A DNA stretch of 64,000 nucleotides from JBOFEH01 sp051650265 (GCA_051650265.1 JBOFIR010000082.1:7332-71331), one strand, 5' to 3'. Counted from the first letter of the stretch, positions 1-8,909 are shown. Program-made: numbers and translations. The notes: generated by a model from the sequence alone, not told the origin.

Positions 1-428
1 TTACGATCATACTCTTGCTCCATAAGTGGTGATGTGAGTAAGAAATCTGCTGTCGATTGATTGCTTGCTACAGGAATATCATATAACGCAGCAATACGTA
101 AAAGTGCTTTTACGTCTGGATCATGTGGTTGTGCTGCAAGTGGATCCCAGAAGAAAATCATAAAATCAATATTTCCTTCTACAATTCTTGATCCAATTTG
201 TTGGTCCCCACCAAGTGGTCCACTATTAAATGCAGTAATTGGCAACTCTGTCTCTTCAGCAAGAATCTTTGCAGTTGTTCCTGTTCCACATAAGAAGTGT
301 TTTCCTAATTTATCTTTATTAACCTTTACCCACTCCACAATATCTGCTTTTCTATTATCATGGGCTACAAGTGCAATTCTCTTTTGTTTTTCCATCTTAA
401 TGAGTGTAAAATCTTTTGTATCGTTCAT
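1..428 (-). CDS. mgsA: Methylglyoxal synthase, 3' end cut off by window edge
   Basis: Converts dihydroxyacetone phosphate to methylglyoxal and phosphate, a cytosolic glycolytic bypass. About 142 codons are visible. They contain the family landmarks: an ALVAHDNRK stretch near the N-terminus, CGTGTT, then [11 protein letters not shown] and FFWDPL followed by [11 protein letters not shown], which carry the phosphate-binding and catalytic residues. The family is about 130-155 residues long, so only the C-terminal tail is missing past base 1. The ATG at 428 is preceded by AGGAGG with good spacing; another ATG four bases upstream is out of frame. A promoter sits just upstream at 459-487, separating it from the helicase gene. 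Confidence 0.93.
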   Translation of the reverse strand, partial: MNDTKDFTLIKMEKQKRIALVAHDNRKADIVEWVKVNKDKLGKHFLCGTGTTAKILAEETELPITAFNSGPLGGDQQIGSRIVEGNIDFMIFFWDPLAAQPHDPDVKALLRIAALYDIPVASNQSTADFLLTSPLMEQEYDR

Positions 429-458
429 TCATACCCTCCTAGGCTCGTGTTAGTTTTC

Positions 459-487
459 ATTATACACATAATTACAAAGTTTGACTA
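459..487 (-). promoter_or_regulatory. Candidate sigma-A promoter for mgsA
   Basis: On the minus strand TAGTCA (487-482), a 17-base spacer and a perfect TATAAT (464-459) lie about 30 bases before the mgsA start. The -35 matches four of six consensus bases and overlaps the end of the helicase gene. Read by eye only. Confidence 0.5.
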
Positions 488-2943
488 TATTTTTTAAAAT
501 CTTCCCCTATATCTTCTACAAAATAACTCATCTTACGACTCCCGTCATAACTGAGATACAACTTAGACTTCGCACGAGTCATTGCTACATAGAACAGCCG
601 CTTTTCCTCTTGAAGCAGCCCACCTTCAACACTTCGTCTAAGTGGAAAAAGTCCCTCATTACATCCTGCAATGTAGACATTTTCAAACTCTAAACCTTTT
701 GCTTGATGCACTGTAATAATGGGTACTTTATTTTTAAACAAATCACTTTGCTCAATCTCACTATAATGAAGGGATGTAAATGCGAGAAGCTTAACCATAT
801 TATCATAATGGGAGTGTTTTGGTTCATAGAGCCCCTTCATCACGCGATAAAGCTCTCTCAGATTCCCCACCGCTTCATGATCAAGCCCTTCTTTGAAGCC
901 ACATTCATTCATCAAATATTCGAGACTTTCATACGTAGTTTGTGTCATGATGGTGTCCATCATACTTTCCACTTGATCTTTATAAGGCATCACATAAGGA
1001 TAATACTGTTCAATGGCACCCAGGCGCTCGTTACTTTTGCCCTCAAGGTGACCAATCAAATAACCCATTACTTCTGCTGTAGCTAAAATATCATAAAAAG
1101 CATTATGATTTGGTGTTGCTGATGTCTCTACCAGCGCTGCTAATGTTGCCAACTTGTAATCTGCAAGCCCCGGGCATACTTTCCTTGCAAGATCCAGCGT
1201 ATCATAGACCTTTGTGATATTGAGTGGCTCTTGTTCATAACGGTGATACATACTTTGCAAAATGTCCATATCATATTTGATATTATGCCCCACTACAACT
1301 GATTTGTTTACAAAAAGTTGTAGCTGTCTTAAAGCATCTACAGGATCTAGTCCTTCTTTTTGCAACACTTCATCTGTAAATCCATGTACTTTTTCAGAAT
1401 CACCTACACTGCATGTTGGTCTTAATAATACGTCTATCTTTTCTTGTACCCCCCTACTTCCATAGCGAATTGCCGCAATCTGAATGACTTCATCCGTAGT
1501 TGTATCAAGCCCTGTACTTTCTACATCAAGTACCACCACATCTTGCCCATAAAAGCTCTTGAAAAGTTTTTGGTAAGGATCTTCGCTATCAGTTTCTAAC
1601 CAATCGTGTAGTGCCATGTAATACTTCTTACCACGTTTGATTTCTTTTAAGAGCCACCCTTCAACCCCTATAATCGGTTGCGTTAACATACGTTCTAATG
1701 CCATACTGTTACGCTTATTCACACCATAGTGAAAAAATGAAAGTACCGCCTTTACCTCTGGTTTCCTAAACAGACGTATCGTATCTACTTTGATGCACGG
1801 TATACCATTTGCTGTAAGCACCTTATATATGTCTTTGGCATAGCCATTCGTACGTGTTAAGATCGCAGTCTCACCGAGAGATCCCATGTGGTATTTCTTG
1901 ATTGAGGTAGCAATTGCTTGCTGCTCGTGGCGTTTGTTTTGTGCCACCATCACCTCTATAGGCGCACCAATCTCACCAATCATGGCTTCACACTGCATCG
2001 GTTCACGTAAGGCATTTTTAATAAAGTTATTTGCTGCTTTGAGGAGTACCTGTGTGCTTCTGTAATTTTGGGTCAATTGGATTTGTACAGGTGCAAACTG
2101 CTCCTTATAATCGCTGAGCATTTCCTGTGGTGCTGAACCACGCCACTCATAGATTGTTTGATTAAAATCTCCAAAGAGTGCAATGCAATTTGTCTCCGCT
2201 AAAATCTTAATAATATGATACTCACGTTTACTGGTGTCTTGCACCTCATCTACTTGGATCATCTGATAACGTGACTGCCACCGCTTTGCCACTTCTGGTT
2301 GCTCTAACAGATAAGTCGCCTCAACGATCAAGTCCATAAAATCGACGCTATTGTTTTGTTTGAGGTAATTCTGATAGTGCCTCAAAATTTCTCCCCCAAA
2401 CCGTACAAGTACAGGATGCTGATGACCCGCTTGCTTGACAAAATCTGATGCGACTTCTAAGTAGTCGTATCGCTCCTCTACATCGCGTTCTAAGCTATAG
2501 CGTTTGGTATTTTCTACAAATCCTAATAATAAACTATCATCGATACTTTCTGTTGGCATCAAATGCTGCGCAATACGTTGCAATAATACTGCTGCATCTG
2601 CTTCATCTACAATGGTACAAGGAAACGTAAAATGGGATGCATCCCGTTCAAGGCCGATAATCTCATAGCAAAAAGAATGAAATGTCTTAATGGTCAGTGC
2701 ATCTACTGCATCTGGCACATACCCCCTAATACGTTCTTCCATTTCTTTTGCAGCCTTGTTTGTAAAGGTCAAACACAGTATACTTGTTGGCAAAGCGCCT
2801 TGTCTAATCATATGTGCAGTACGCATAGCAATGACCTTGGTCTTACCCGTCCCTGCAGGTGCAAGAACCAAACTATTTTCGTTAATCGTTATAACCGCTT
2901 GTCTTTGGCTTTCATTGAGACTTTCCCAATCTTTATCAAACAT
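472..2943 (-). CDS. UvrD/PcrA-type helicase with internal DEDDh 3'-5' exonuclease domain
   Basis: An 823-residue superfamily 1A DNA helicase. Visible motifs are the Q-motif (9-17), Walker A APAGTGKT (28-35), Walker B VDEVQD (231-236), the GDFNQTIYEWRG and QNYRS motifs (about 258-295), and at the C-terminus VHQAKGLEFENVY (745-757) and YVAMTRAK (785-792). Between the two halves of the second motor domain sits a complete DnaQ-like exonuclease (about 468-632). Its DEDDh residues are D473/E475 (DVESTG), D558 (HNIKYD) and H613/D618. The protein presumably unwinds and trims DNA in repair; this is inference from the domains. ATG at 2943 follows GAGGTG. It is divergent from the methyltransferase gene. 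Confident in domains, not in biological role. Confidence 0.88.
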   Translation of the reverse strand: MFDKDWESLNESQRQAVITINENSLVLAPAGTGKTKVIAMRTAHMIRQGALPTSILCLTFTNKAAKEMEERIRGYVPDAVDALTIKTFHSFCYEIIGLERDASHFTFPCTIVDEADAAVLLQRIAQHLMPTESIDDSLLLGFVENTKRYSLERDVEERYDYLEVASDFVKQAGHQHPVLVRFGGEILRHYQNYLKQNNSVDFMDLIVEATYLLEQPEVAKRWQSRYQMIQVDEVQDTSKREYHIIKILAETNCIALFGDFNQTIYEWRGSAPQEMLSDYKEQFAPVQIQLTQNYRSTQVLLKAANNFIKNALREPMQCEAMIGEIGAPIEVMVAQNKRHEQQAIATSIKKYHMGSLGETAILTRTNGYAKDIYKVLTANGIPCIKVDTIRLFRKPEVKAVLSFFHYGVNKRNSMALERMLTQPIIGVEGWLLKEIKRGKKYYMALHDWLETDSEDPYQKLFKSFYGQDVVVLDVESTGLDTTTDEVIQIAAIRYGSRGVQEKIDVLLRPTCSVGDSEKVHGFTDEVLQKEGLDPVDALRQLQLFVNKSVVVGHNIKYDMDILQSMYHRYEQEPLNITKVYDTLDLARKVCPGLADYKLATLAALVETSATPNHNAFYDILATAEVMGYLIGHLEGKSNERLGAIEQYYPYVMPYKDQVESMMDTIMTQTTYESLEYLMNECGFKEGLDHEAVGNLRELYRVMKGLYEPKHSHYDNMVKLLAFTSLHYSEIEQSDLFKNKVPIITVHQAKGLEFENVYIAGCNEGLFPLRRSVEGGLLQEEKRLFYVAMTRAKSKLYLSYDGSRKMSYFVEDIGEDFKKYSQTL

Positions 2944-2986
2944 GTGTTCACCTCACTTTAAGAGTTATTATAACATAGGCAAGCAG

Positions 2987-3015
2987 TTGCACATACTGCT
3001 TTTTCGTAGTATCAT
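2987..3015 (+). promoter_or_regulatory. Candidate sigma-A promoter for the methyltransferase-exonuclease pair
   Basis: TTGCAC (2987-2992), a 17-base spacer and TATCAT (3010-3015) lie about 30 bases before the plus-strand ATG at 3047, in the 103-base divergent gap with the helicase gene. Optimal spacing; both hexamers are near consensus. Confidence 0.5.
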
Positions 3016-3046
3016 AAAACTATTTCAAACAATAGGAGTGTAAAAT

Positions 3047-4207
3047 ATGGATAAGTTACTCGGCATTTTTGAGCAAGCACTGACAGAAGATACTTTTATT
3101 AGTTGTGTCTTCAGTAATCCAAGGCTCAAATCAGAAGAATATAAAAAGGTTTCTTGTAAACCTGTGATGATCTCACAAACAGTGATGATTCAGTTTGCAA
3201 GCTTAAAAGACAATAAAGAATTTCATAATAATGTGGCACTCACAGACGCTATTGGCTACATCAAAACCCACTGTTTAGGCTACAAGCAAGTACAACTTTT
3301 TACATCAACTCATGATTATCAAGCACTTGTTAATAAAAAAGGGGGTGCTACCATCAAAAAAACCGCTGCTACCAAGACAAAACCCGTTGCAATCACACAT
3401 AACCGTACAAAAACTTATATTCTAGATCATGAAGGATCTCATGGTTTTCTCAAGCGTCTTGGAATCATGGATTTAGAAGGAAAAATCAAGCCAACCAAAT
3501 ATGACAAGTACAAACAAATCAATAAATATCTTGAAACAATTGCCTCAGTCATTCCAGAGCTTGGTGAAGATCAAGTACGCGTCATTGACTTTGGCTGTGG
3601 TAAATCTTATCTTACTTTTGCCATGTACCATTATCTTAAAGAACGTCTTGGTAAAAATGTTGAGATTGTAGGCCTTGATCTCAAAGAAGACGTCATTCAA
3701 TTTTGTAATACCCTTGCCACAGAACTTGGTTTTTCTGATCTCAAATTCCAAATTGGCGACATCGGACATTACACAACAAATAAAAGAATTGATATGGTAG
3801 TCTCTCTCCACGCATGCAATACCGCTACAGATGCAGCTCTTGCCAAGGCCATTAATTGGGATGCAAAAGTTATCTTAGCAGTACCTTGCTGCCAACATGA
3901 GTGCGCCACACAAATTGTAAATCCTACTTTTGAGCCACTGCTCAAACATGGTATCCTAAAGGAAAAGATCGCATCACTCATTACAGATGGTCTCCGTGCA
4001 CAAAAATTAGAAGCAGAGGGTTATAAAGTTTCTGTTTCTGAGTTTATCGATATGCAGCATACGCCAAAGAACATCCTTATCAAAGCCGTTCGTTCATCCA
4101 AAAGTGTTGATCCAAAGGCCCAAGCTGACTATGACATTCTAAGTAATTACTTTGGTCTTGACCTGAGCCTCCCTCATATGATCACCAAGGAAAGAGGCGA
4201 GGCCTAA
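3047..4207 (+). CDS. Class I SAM-dependent methyltransferase (METTL25/GSTCD-like)
   Basis: A 386-residue protein with a variable N-terminal part (about 1-130) and a Rossmann methyltransferase core. The SAM-binding motif I reads VIDFGCGKSYLTF (about residue 180), followed by an acidic motif II (VGLDLKEDV) and the signature SLHACNTATD, then VPCCQHE. Those Cys- and His-rich signatures mark a family conserved from bacteria to eukaryotes whose substrates are poorly known and are probably RNA. The stop codon overlaps the next ATG by one base (TAATG), so the two genes are translationally coupled. No functional partner is obvious besides the downstream exonuclease-like gene. ATG at 3047 is preceded by AGGAG. 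Confidence 0.75.
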   Translation: MDKLLGIFEQALTEDTFISCVFSNPRLKSEEYKKVSCKPVMISQTVMIQFASLKDNKEFHNNVALTDAIGYIKTHCLGYKQVQLFTSTHDYQALVNKKGGATIKKTAATKTKPVAITHNRTKTYILDHEGSHGFLKRLGIMDLEGKIKPTKYDKYKQINKYLETIASVIPELGEDQVRVIDFGCGKSYLTFAMYHYLKERLGKNVEIVGLDLKEDVIQFCNTLATELGFSDLKFQIGDIGHYTTNKRIDMVVSLHACNTATDAALAKAINWDAKVILAVPCCQHECATQIVNPTFEPLLKHGILKEKIASLITDGLRAQKLEAEGYKVSVSEFIDMQHTPKNILIKAVRSSKSVDPKAQADYDILSNYFGLDLSLPHMITKERGEA

Positions 4208-5193
4208 TGCTTCCGCCAGATGGCTCATGCTTACTTGATCTTGAAACCACTGGTCTAAGTAAAGACCATGATCAAATCGTCTGTATTGGTTTTTATTGTA
4301 CTAAGACTAATCAAATTGTCCAGAAAACTTGCTCTAAGGACTTTCCTGAACAAGACCTTTTGGTATTCTTTAGCGAACAACTTGCTAGCTGTCAAACACT
4401 CTATGTCTACCAAAACTTTGACATCGACTTCTTGTGTGCAAGATTGCACCACCATGGATTACCTATATATTTCTTACAGCAAATAAAAGTCATTACCTTA
4501 CGTAAAACGCCTTTTTTTAAACGTTTAAAAAGTTGTGGTTATGAAACACGTGACCAAATCGAGTCGGCTCTAGGTTATGTGCGTCAAACACAAACTTCTG
4601 GGCGCAACCTTGCAAAGCTGGGTAAATTATTGATTGAGCAGTCCGCACACTGCACCTATGCAAGTGTGCTCAAAGCACACAATCAAGAGGAACTTTTGGG
4701 TCTTACAAAACTCTATCTACTCTATCGTTTTGTAATGTCCCTTACACGCCAAGTACCGGTAGGTTCAAAATTAACCGAGAGTGTTACACTTGAGTATTCT
4801 TTCACCCTCACCGATTCACTGGACTGCTTCTTTGACTTTGGTCCATTAACGTTAGCTATTTATTCTGACACACTAACTTTGTCTTTTAAAGCAGAGAAAC
4901 TTACCTTGAGGCGCTATCTCTACCCTGCTAAAGATTATGTCTATATTCCGAGTGAACGTCAGATCATTCATAAGTCTATTGCACAATTCTTTCCTTCTTC
5001 AATGAAAGAAAAGGTGAGCCAAGCACGTTGCTTTCTCACCCAAGAACATCTTGCACTTTCTCTACTTCAGCGCTCTAAAGAACAGAGAACTCAGTGGGTC
5101 GATGCCGACTATCGGATCTACCTGCCCCTTGATGAAGTGACCGATTTTACCCAACTTCACCAAAAAGCATGCAAATATTTAACCCAAGGATAG
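4207..5193 (+). CDS. RNase H-like/YprB-type predicted 3'-5' exonuclease
   Basis: 328 residues with a DEDD-type nuclease fold in the N-terminal half. It shows DLETTG (D11/E13), then QNFDIDF (70-76) for the second acidic site, and HNQEELLGL (158-166), which aligns with the last metal-binding segment of YprB-like proteins. In that last segment Glu occupies the place where I would expect Asp, so activity cannot be assumed. The C-terminal half (about 185-328) has no motif I recognise; tails like this occur in clostridial homologues. It is coupled to the methyltransferase by a TAATG overlap and its stop codon lies inside the following terminator hairpin. Substrate unknown. Confidence 0.65.
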   Translation: MLPPDGSCLLDLETTGLSKDHDQIVCIGFYCTKTNQIVQKTCSKDFPEQDLLVFFSEQLASCQTLYVYQNFDIDFLCARLHHHGLPIYFLQQIKVITLRKTPFFKRLKSCGYETRDQIESALGYVRQTQTSGRNLAKLGKLLIEQSAHCTYASVLKAHNQEELLGLTKLYLLYRFVMSLTRQVPVGSKLTESVTLEYSFTLTDSLDCFFDFGPLTLAIYSDTLTLSFKAEKLTLRRYLYPAKDYVYIPSERQIIHKSIAQFFPSSMKEKVSQARCFLTQEHLALSLLQRSKEQRTQWVDADYRIYLPLDEVTDFTQLHQKACKYLTQG

Positions 5194-5220
5194 ACACTAT
5201 CCTTGGGTTTTCATTTTTTG
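5181..5220. terminator. Terminator spanning both stop codons of a convergent pair
   Basis: A 13-base-pair perfect stem (5181-5193 with 5197-5209) and a 3-base loop, followed on the plus strand by a T-rich tail (TTTCATTTTTTG). It ends the methyltransferase-exonuclease transcript. The exonuclease stop (5191-5193) and the cheR stop (5197-5199) are both embedded in the stem. On the minus strand the tail is A/T-rich without a T-run, so termination there is less sure. Confidence 0.75.
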
Positions 5221-5976
5221 ATAGAAAAACACACGATATGGCTCTAGGCCATATTTTTGTGCAGATATAATTTGTTCGGTACTTCCTACAAATAAAATAC
5301 CATCCGAACTCAACGACTGACTAAACTTATGATAGATTTCTGCCTTAGCCTCCTCAGTAAAGTAAATGAGTACGTTACGACAGACAATCAAATCCATATT
5401 TTTTGGATAAGGATCCTTCAAAAGATTATGTTGCTCAAAAGTAATACAGCGTTTGATCTCGGGTGTAACTTCATAGTCATTCCCTCTTTGTAGCAAAAAT
5501 TTATTCCGAAAACTGTCAGGTATATTGAGCACATGTTTGTCAATATATACACCTTTACGTGCCTTTTCCAACACATCCTTATCAAGATCTGTCGCCCAAA
5601 TTTTAATCTGATTTAGGGGAATAAATTGGGAAAGTACCATTGCTAACGAATAGGGTTCATCTCCTGTTGAGCATGCCGCACTCCATATTTTAAGCACACG
5701 ATTCTTGGAAAGAAGTAACGGGAAAATTTCTTTTTCTAGTGTTTCCCACTGTGACGGATTTCTAAAAAACTCAGACACATTAATGGTGAGATAAGCCACA
5801 AATTCCTCAAATCGTACAGAATCCTTTTTTAGAAGTGCAATGTACTCACTGTAGCCTTGGCAATGATACTTGCGTATAATCGCATCAATACGCCTTTTCA
5901 TTTGATTTTCTTTGTAAGCATTTAAATCAATTGCTGTCAACTGTAAAACACTTTTTTTAAACTCACTGTAATCCAT
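5197..5976 (-). CDS. cheR: Chemotaxis protein-glutamate O-methyltransferase CheR
   Basis: Methylates glutamates on chemoreceptors using SAM, in the adaptation arm of chemotaxis. The 259-residue length is typical. Motifs: N-terminal all-helical domain (1-65) and NVSEFFRNP (about 67-75). Then come the SAM loop AACSTGDEPYSLAM (about 100-113), ATDLDKDVLEKAR and the VCRNVLIYF segment (about 199-207). No other chemotaxis or flagellar genes are in the window, so it is separate from any main che operon. ATG at 5976 follows a GGGGGAG ribosome-binding site. The 21-base gap to ispH suggests co-transcription with ispH, cmk and aroH. Confidence 0.92.
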   Translation of the reverse strand: MDYSEFKKSVLQLTAIDLNAYKENQMKRRIDAIIRKYHCQGYSEYIALLKKDSVRFEEFVAYLTINVSEFFRNPSQWETLEKEIFPLLLSKNRVLKIWSAACSTGDEPYSLAMVLSQFIPLNQIKIWATDLDKDVLEKARKGVYIDKHVLNIPDSFRNKFLLQRGNDYEVTPEIKRCITFEQHNLLKDPYPKNMDLIVCRNVLIYFTEEAKAEIYHKFSQSLSSDGILFVGSTEQIISAQKYGLEPYRVFFYQKMKTQG

Positions 5977-5997
5977 ATGCTCCCCCTAGAAAGGATT

Positions 5998-6831
5998 TTA
6001 CCAACGCTCTAATGTTTCAATAACTTCTTGAATCACATTATCAGGTGTTGACGCACCTGCTGTTACGCCAACTACTTGTGCACCCGCCACCATTTCTGGC
6101 ATTAGTTCTTTTGCTGTAGATATACACACAGTGGTCTTACAATAACTCTTACAAATTTCAAAGAGTTTCTGTGTATTTGAACTATACTGACTTCCAATTA
6201 CCACCATAGCATCTACTTCTCTCGCAACTTTTGCAGCTTCACTTTGTCTCTCATCTGTTGCACTACAAATTGTATTAATAAACTTCACATCATAGTTTCC
6301 AGCTTCAAGATATGTTATCATCTCATCCACTACAGCTTTCTTATATGTGGTCTGTGATACAAGTAAGTATTTCTTATTAAGGTCGAGTTCCCAGCTTTTC
6401 ATTTCTTCAAGATTCTTTGCAATGTGACAACCACCTGCTGCCCATCCGTCAATCCCTATAATCTCTGGATGCTTTGCATCCCCAACAAGAATGACTTCGT
6501 AGCCTTGATTTGCATATCGTGCTACTAGTTTATGGATTTTAGTCACATAAGGGCATGTTGCATCCACAATTGTGATCTGCTTTTGCTTGGCCACCTCGTA
6601 AACATCCGGTGTTACCCCATGTGCCCTGATAATGAGTGTATCGATCTGCTCATCACCAACCTGTTCAATAGGTGAAATACCTTTTTCCTTCAGTTCATCA
6701 ATCACCGTGTCGTTATGGATGATTGGTCCTAGAGTATACGTCCTTCCTATACTTTCTGTCTGAAAGGCAAGATTTACTGCCCGTTTTACTCCAAAACAAA
6801 AACCTGCTGTTTCCGCAATGATGACTTTCAT
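5998..6831 (-). CDS. ispH: 4-hydroxy-3-methylbut-2-enyl diphosphate reductase
   Basis: Last enzyme of the MEP isoprenoid pathway, reducing HMBPP to IPP and DMAPP with an Fe-S cluster. The 277-residue length matches the family. The three cluster cysteines are seen in GFCFGVKRA (C12), DATCPYV (about 94) and NTICSATDERQ (about 190), and the AHGV and SQTT substrate segments are present. Many clostridial IspH proteins are fused to ribosomal S1 domains; this one is stand-alone. It lies 10 bases downstream of cmk, a common clostridial pairing, with AGGAG before the ATG. Confidence 0.96.
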   Translation of the reverse strand: MKVIIAETAGFCFGVKRAVNLAFQTESIGRTYTLGPIIHNDTVIDELKEKGISPIEQVGDEQIDTLIIRAHGVTPDVYEVAKQKQITIVDATCPYVTKIHKLVARYANQGYEVILVGDAKHPEIIGIDGWAAGGCHIAKNLEEMKSWELDLNKKYLLVSQTTYKKAVVDEMITYLEAGNYDVKFINTICSATDERQSEAAKVAREVDAMVVIGSQYSSNTQKLFEICKSYCKTTVCISTAKELMPEMVAGAQVVGVTAGASTPDNVIQEVIETLERW

Positions 6832-6841
6832 AATTTCACTC

Positions 6842-7510
6842 CTATTTCTGTGCCTCTAAAAGCTGAATAATACGCTCAACAATCGCATCAATGCTCAGGC
6901 ATGTTGTATCAATAGCGATTGCATCAGTTGCTTGACATAATGGTGACACTTCTCTTGTTGAATCTTGATGATCACGTTGTTTAATCTCTTCAAGAAGGGT
7001 CTGGAAATCTGCTACAATACCTTTTCCTTCGTATTCCATTAAACGTCTCTTTGCACGTTCCTGCGCCGATGCTGTGAGGAAAATCTTAAGTGTCGCATTT
7101 GGTAGCACTACTGTTCCGATATCTCGCCCATCCATCACAATAGATTGTTTGGTTTGAAGCCCGCGTTGCATCGCTACAAGTGCTTCTCTTACTTTTGAAA
7201 AAGTAGCTACCTTTGATGCAGATGTTGCTACCTCTTGGGTACGAATTGCCTCGCTCACATCTTCACCATTGAGAAAAATACGTTGAGTCACACCCTCATA
7301 TCTCAGATCAATATGAATATGTGCCATCGCATCACTCACAAGTGTCTCATCCGTATAATCAATACCTTTTTTAATACAATAATATCCTACTGTACGATAC
7401 ATTGCACCTGTATCAATATAAGTACATTCTAATTTTTTTGCGATCTCTTTTGCAATCGTACTTTTTCCAGCACCTGCTGGTCCATCAATTGCTATAGAAA
7501 AAATTGCCAT
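6842..7510 (-). CDS. cmk: Cytidylate kinase
   Basis: Phosphorylates CMP and dCMP with ATP in pyrimidine nucleotide supply. 222 residues. The P-loop GPAGAGKST is at 10-18, YIDTGAMYR at about 31-39, DGRDIGTVV at about 128 and the lid segment RAKRR near 155, as in bacterial Cmk. ATG at 7510 is preceded by AAGGAGG. It sits between aroH and ispH in a tightly spaced minus-strand run (gaps 13 and 10 bases). Confidence 0.96.
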   Translation of the reverse strand: MAIFSIAIDGPAGAGKSTIAKEIAKKLECTYIDTGAMYRTVGYYCIKKGIDYTDETLVSDAMAHIHIDLRYEGVTQRIFLNGEDVSEAIRTQEVATSASKVATFSKVREALVAMQRGLQTKQSIVMDGRDIGTVVLPNATLKIFLTASAQERAKRRLMEYEGKGIVADFQTLLEEIKQRDHQDSTREVSPLCQATDAIAIDTTCLSIDAIVERIIQLLEAQK

Positions 7511-7523
7511 TCTTAAGGCCTCC

Positions 7524-7889
7524 TTATTTTGTTAATAAATCCGGACGTAATTTTTGTGCTTCTCTCAAATAGCAATGTTTAACTGTTTTCTGAGTCAGTT
7601 TCCCCTGACACATTACCGCCACTCGAATACATTTTTCAAGTGAACCTTCCACATACATCTCCTGCATACACATCAGTGCTGCATCTGTAATACCAAGTGT
7701 TCTTGCAGCGACTGCTGGATAAACTGCATCGAGATCCTTTGTTGCTGTAAAAAGCACTTGAATCATTTCATCTTGCACTAAGTCATTGGCAGCGATGATT
7801 GCATCAAGAAGCACTGTTGCTCCCTCTAAAATTTCTTCCTTTGTGTTACATGCCACTGTAATGGCTCCTCTAATCACAAAACAATTCAT
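7524..7889 (-). CDS. aroH: Chorismate mutase, AroH type
   Basis: Monofunctional chorismate mutase making prephenate for phenylalanine and tyrosine. 121 residues, the length of the Bacillus AroH trimeric fold. Family hallmarks seen are RGAITV near the N-terminus, the NDLVQDEMIQVLFTATKDL segment with active-site residues, and the AARTLG and CIRVAVMC strands carrying the arginine and cysteine. ATG at 7889 follows AAGGGGGAG. Located 13 bases upstream of cmk and 18 bases after the RpiR-family gene. Confidence 0.93.
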   Translation of the reverse strand: MNCFVIRGAITVACNTKEEILEGATVLLDAIIAANDLVQDEMIQVLFTATKDLDAVYPAVAARTLGITDAALMCMQEMYVEGSLEKCIRVAVMCQGKLTQKTVKHCYLREAQKLRPDLLTK

Positions 7890-7907
7890 ACCGCTCCCCC
7901 TTTAGTA

Positions 7908-8834
7908 TTAGTCACATTTTTCTTTTGTAATCTGTCCTTGTTGCATCATTTGTGTTGGTGATCCCATCGCATCTCTTGTATCATCATACACCTCATACTC
8001 CATCCATATATTCTCAAGATTTTCGAGGTTTGCAGCAATTTCATTCTTCTTTTTAAGACTAATTGCTACAATAATTGCATTAATAATACTAAGCGGCGCA
8101 ACCAACGAATCCACAAATGAGATCATCTCACTCTTACCAAGCAAACTATAGTGTGCATATTGTGCAAGTGGTGAGATTTGACTATCTGTAATCGCGATCA
8201 CTGTAGCTTTTTTGCTCTGTGCAAATTCAAGTGCTTTCAGAATACGCTTTGAATAACGTGGGAAACTAATCCCTATAATAACATCTTCTGGTCCAATACG
8301 ATGCATAATTTCAAACATCTCACTAATACTATTTGTATTTACAAGTTTTACGTTATCAAAAATAATGTTAAGATAAAAGCTTAAGAAGTTTGCAAGTCCT
8401 GCACAGCTTCTTACACCTAATACATAAATTGTTTTCGCTTGTATGATCTTATCAACTGCACCATCAAAAGCTGCTTCATCTACAAGTTCTAGTGTATCTC
8501 TAATTTTTTCTTCATCTGTCTGCAAAACACTTCTTAATAGATGATTGGTATCAATACGATCCGTTGTAACCTCAAGGCGCTGCATTGCAGTCAGTTTACT
8601 TTTCACAAGCTCTTCTAATGCTTCTTGAAACTTAGGGTAACCATCATAACCTAGTTCATTTGCAAAACGAACCACTGTTGATTCACTTACACCAACGATT
8701 GTACCCAATCTTGCTGCTGTTAAGAATACAGCTTTCTCATAATGCTCAAGAATATAATTAGCAATTAATTTTTGCCCCTTACTCAATTTGGGCATATTTG
8801 TTTTAATTCTTTGAATTAAATCATTTTTCTTCAT
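7908..8834 (-). CDS. MurR/RpiR-family transcriptional regulator
   Basis: 308 residues. An N-terminal HTH_6 domain (about 1-77, with the helix-turn-helix around VGVSESTVVRFANELGYDG) is followed by a SIS sugar-phosphate isomerase-like domain (about 125-260: VLGVRSCAGLANF, IGISFPRYSKR, VIAITDSQISPL). Such regulators sense phosphosugars or related ligands. The ligand cannot be told here, since no sugar catabolic genes adjoin it; the tail past residue 265 is short and unremarkable. The gene has its own promoter with a palindrome across the -35 region (8902-8916), suggesting autoregulation. It may drive aroH, cmk, ispH and cheR by read-through. GAAAGGA precedes the ATG. Confidence 0.88.
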   Translation of the reverse strand: MKKNDLIQRIKTNMPKLSKGQKLIANYILEHYEKAVFLTAARLGTIVGVSESTVVRFANELGYDGYPKFQEALEELVKSKLTAMQRLEVTTDRIDTNHLLRSVLQTDEEKIRDTLELVDEAAFDGAVDKIIQAKTIYVLGVRSCAGLANFLSFYLNIIFDNVKLVNTNSISEMFEIMHRIGPEDVIIGISFPRYSKRILKALEFAQSKKATVIAITDSQISPLAQYAHYSLLGKSEMISFVDSLVAPLSIINAIIVAISLKKKNEIAANLENLENIWMEYEVYDDTRDAMGSPTQMMQQGQITKEKCD

Positions 8835-8881
8835 GTTGCTTTCCTTTCACCATCCGTATAGTCAGACTAACACCTAGTATA

Positions 8882-8909
8882 ATTATATAATATATTTTCG
8901 TTTTGACAA
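8882..8909 (-). promoter_or_regulatory. Promoter of the RpiR-family gene
   Basis: TTGTCA (8909-8904), a 16-base spacer and TATAAT (8887-8882) on the minus strand, about 48 bases upstream of the start codon at 8834. The -35 hexamer lies inside a palindrome (8902-8916). Confidence 0.5.
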
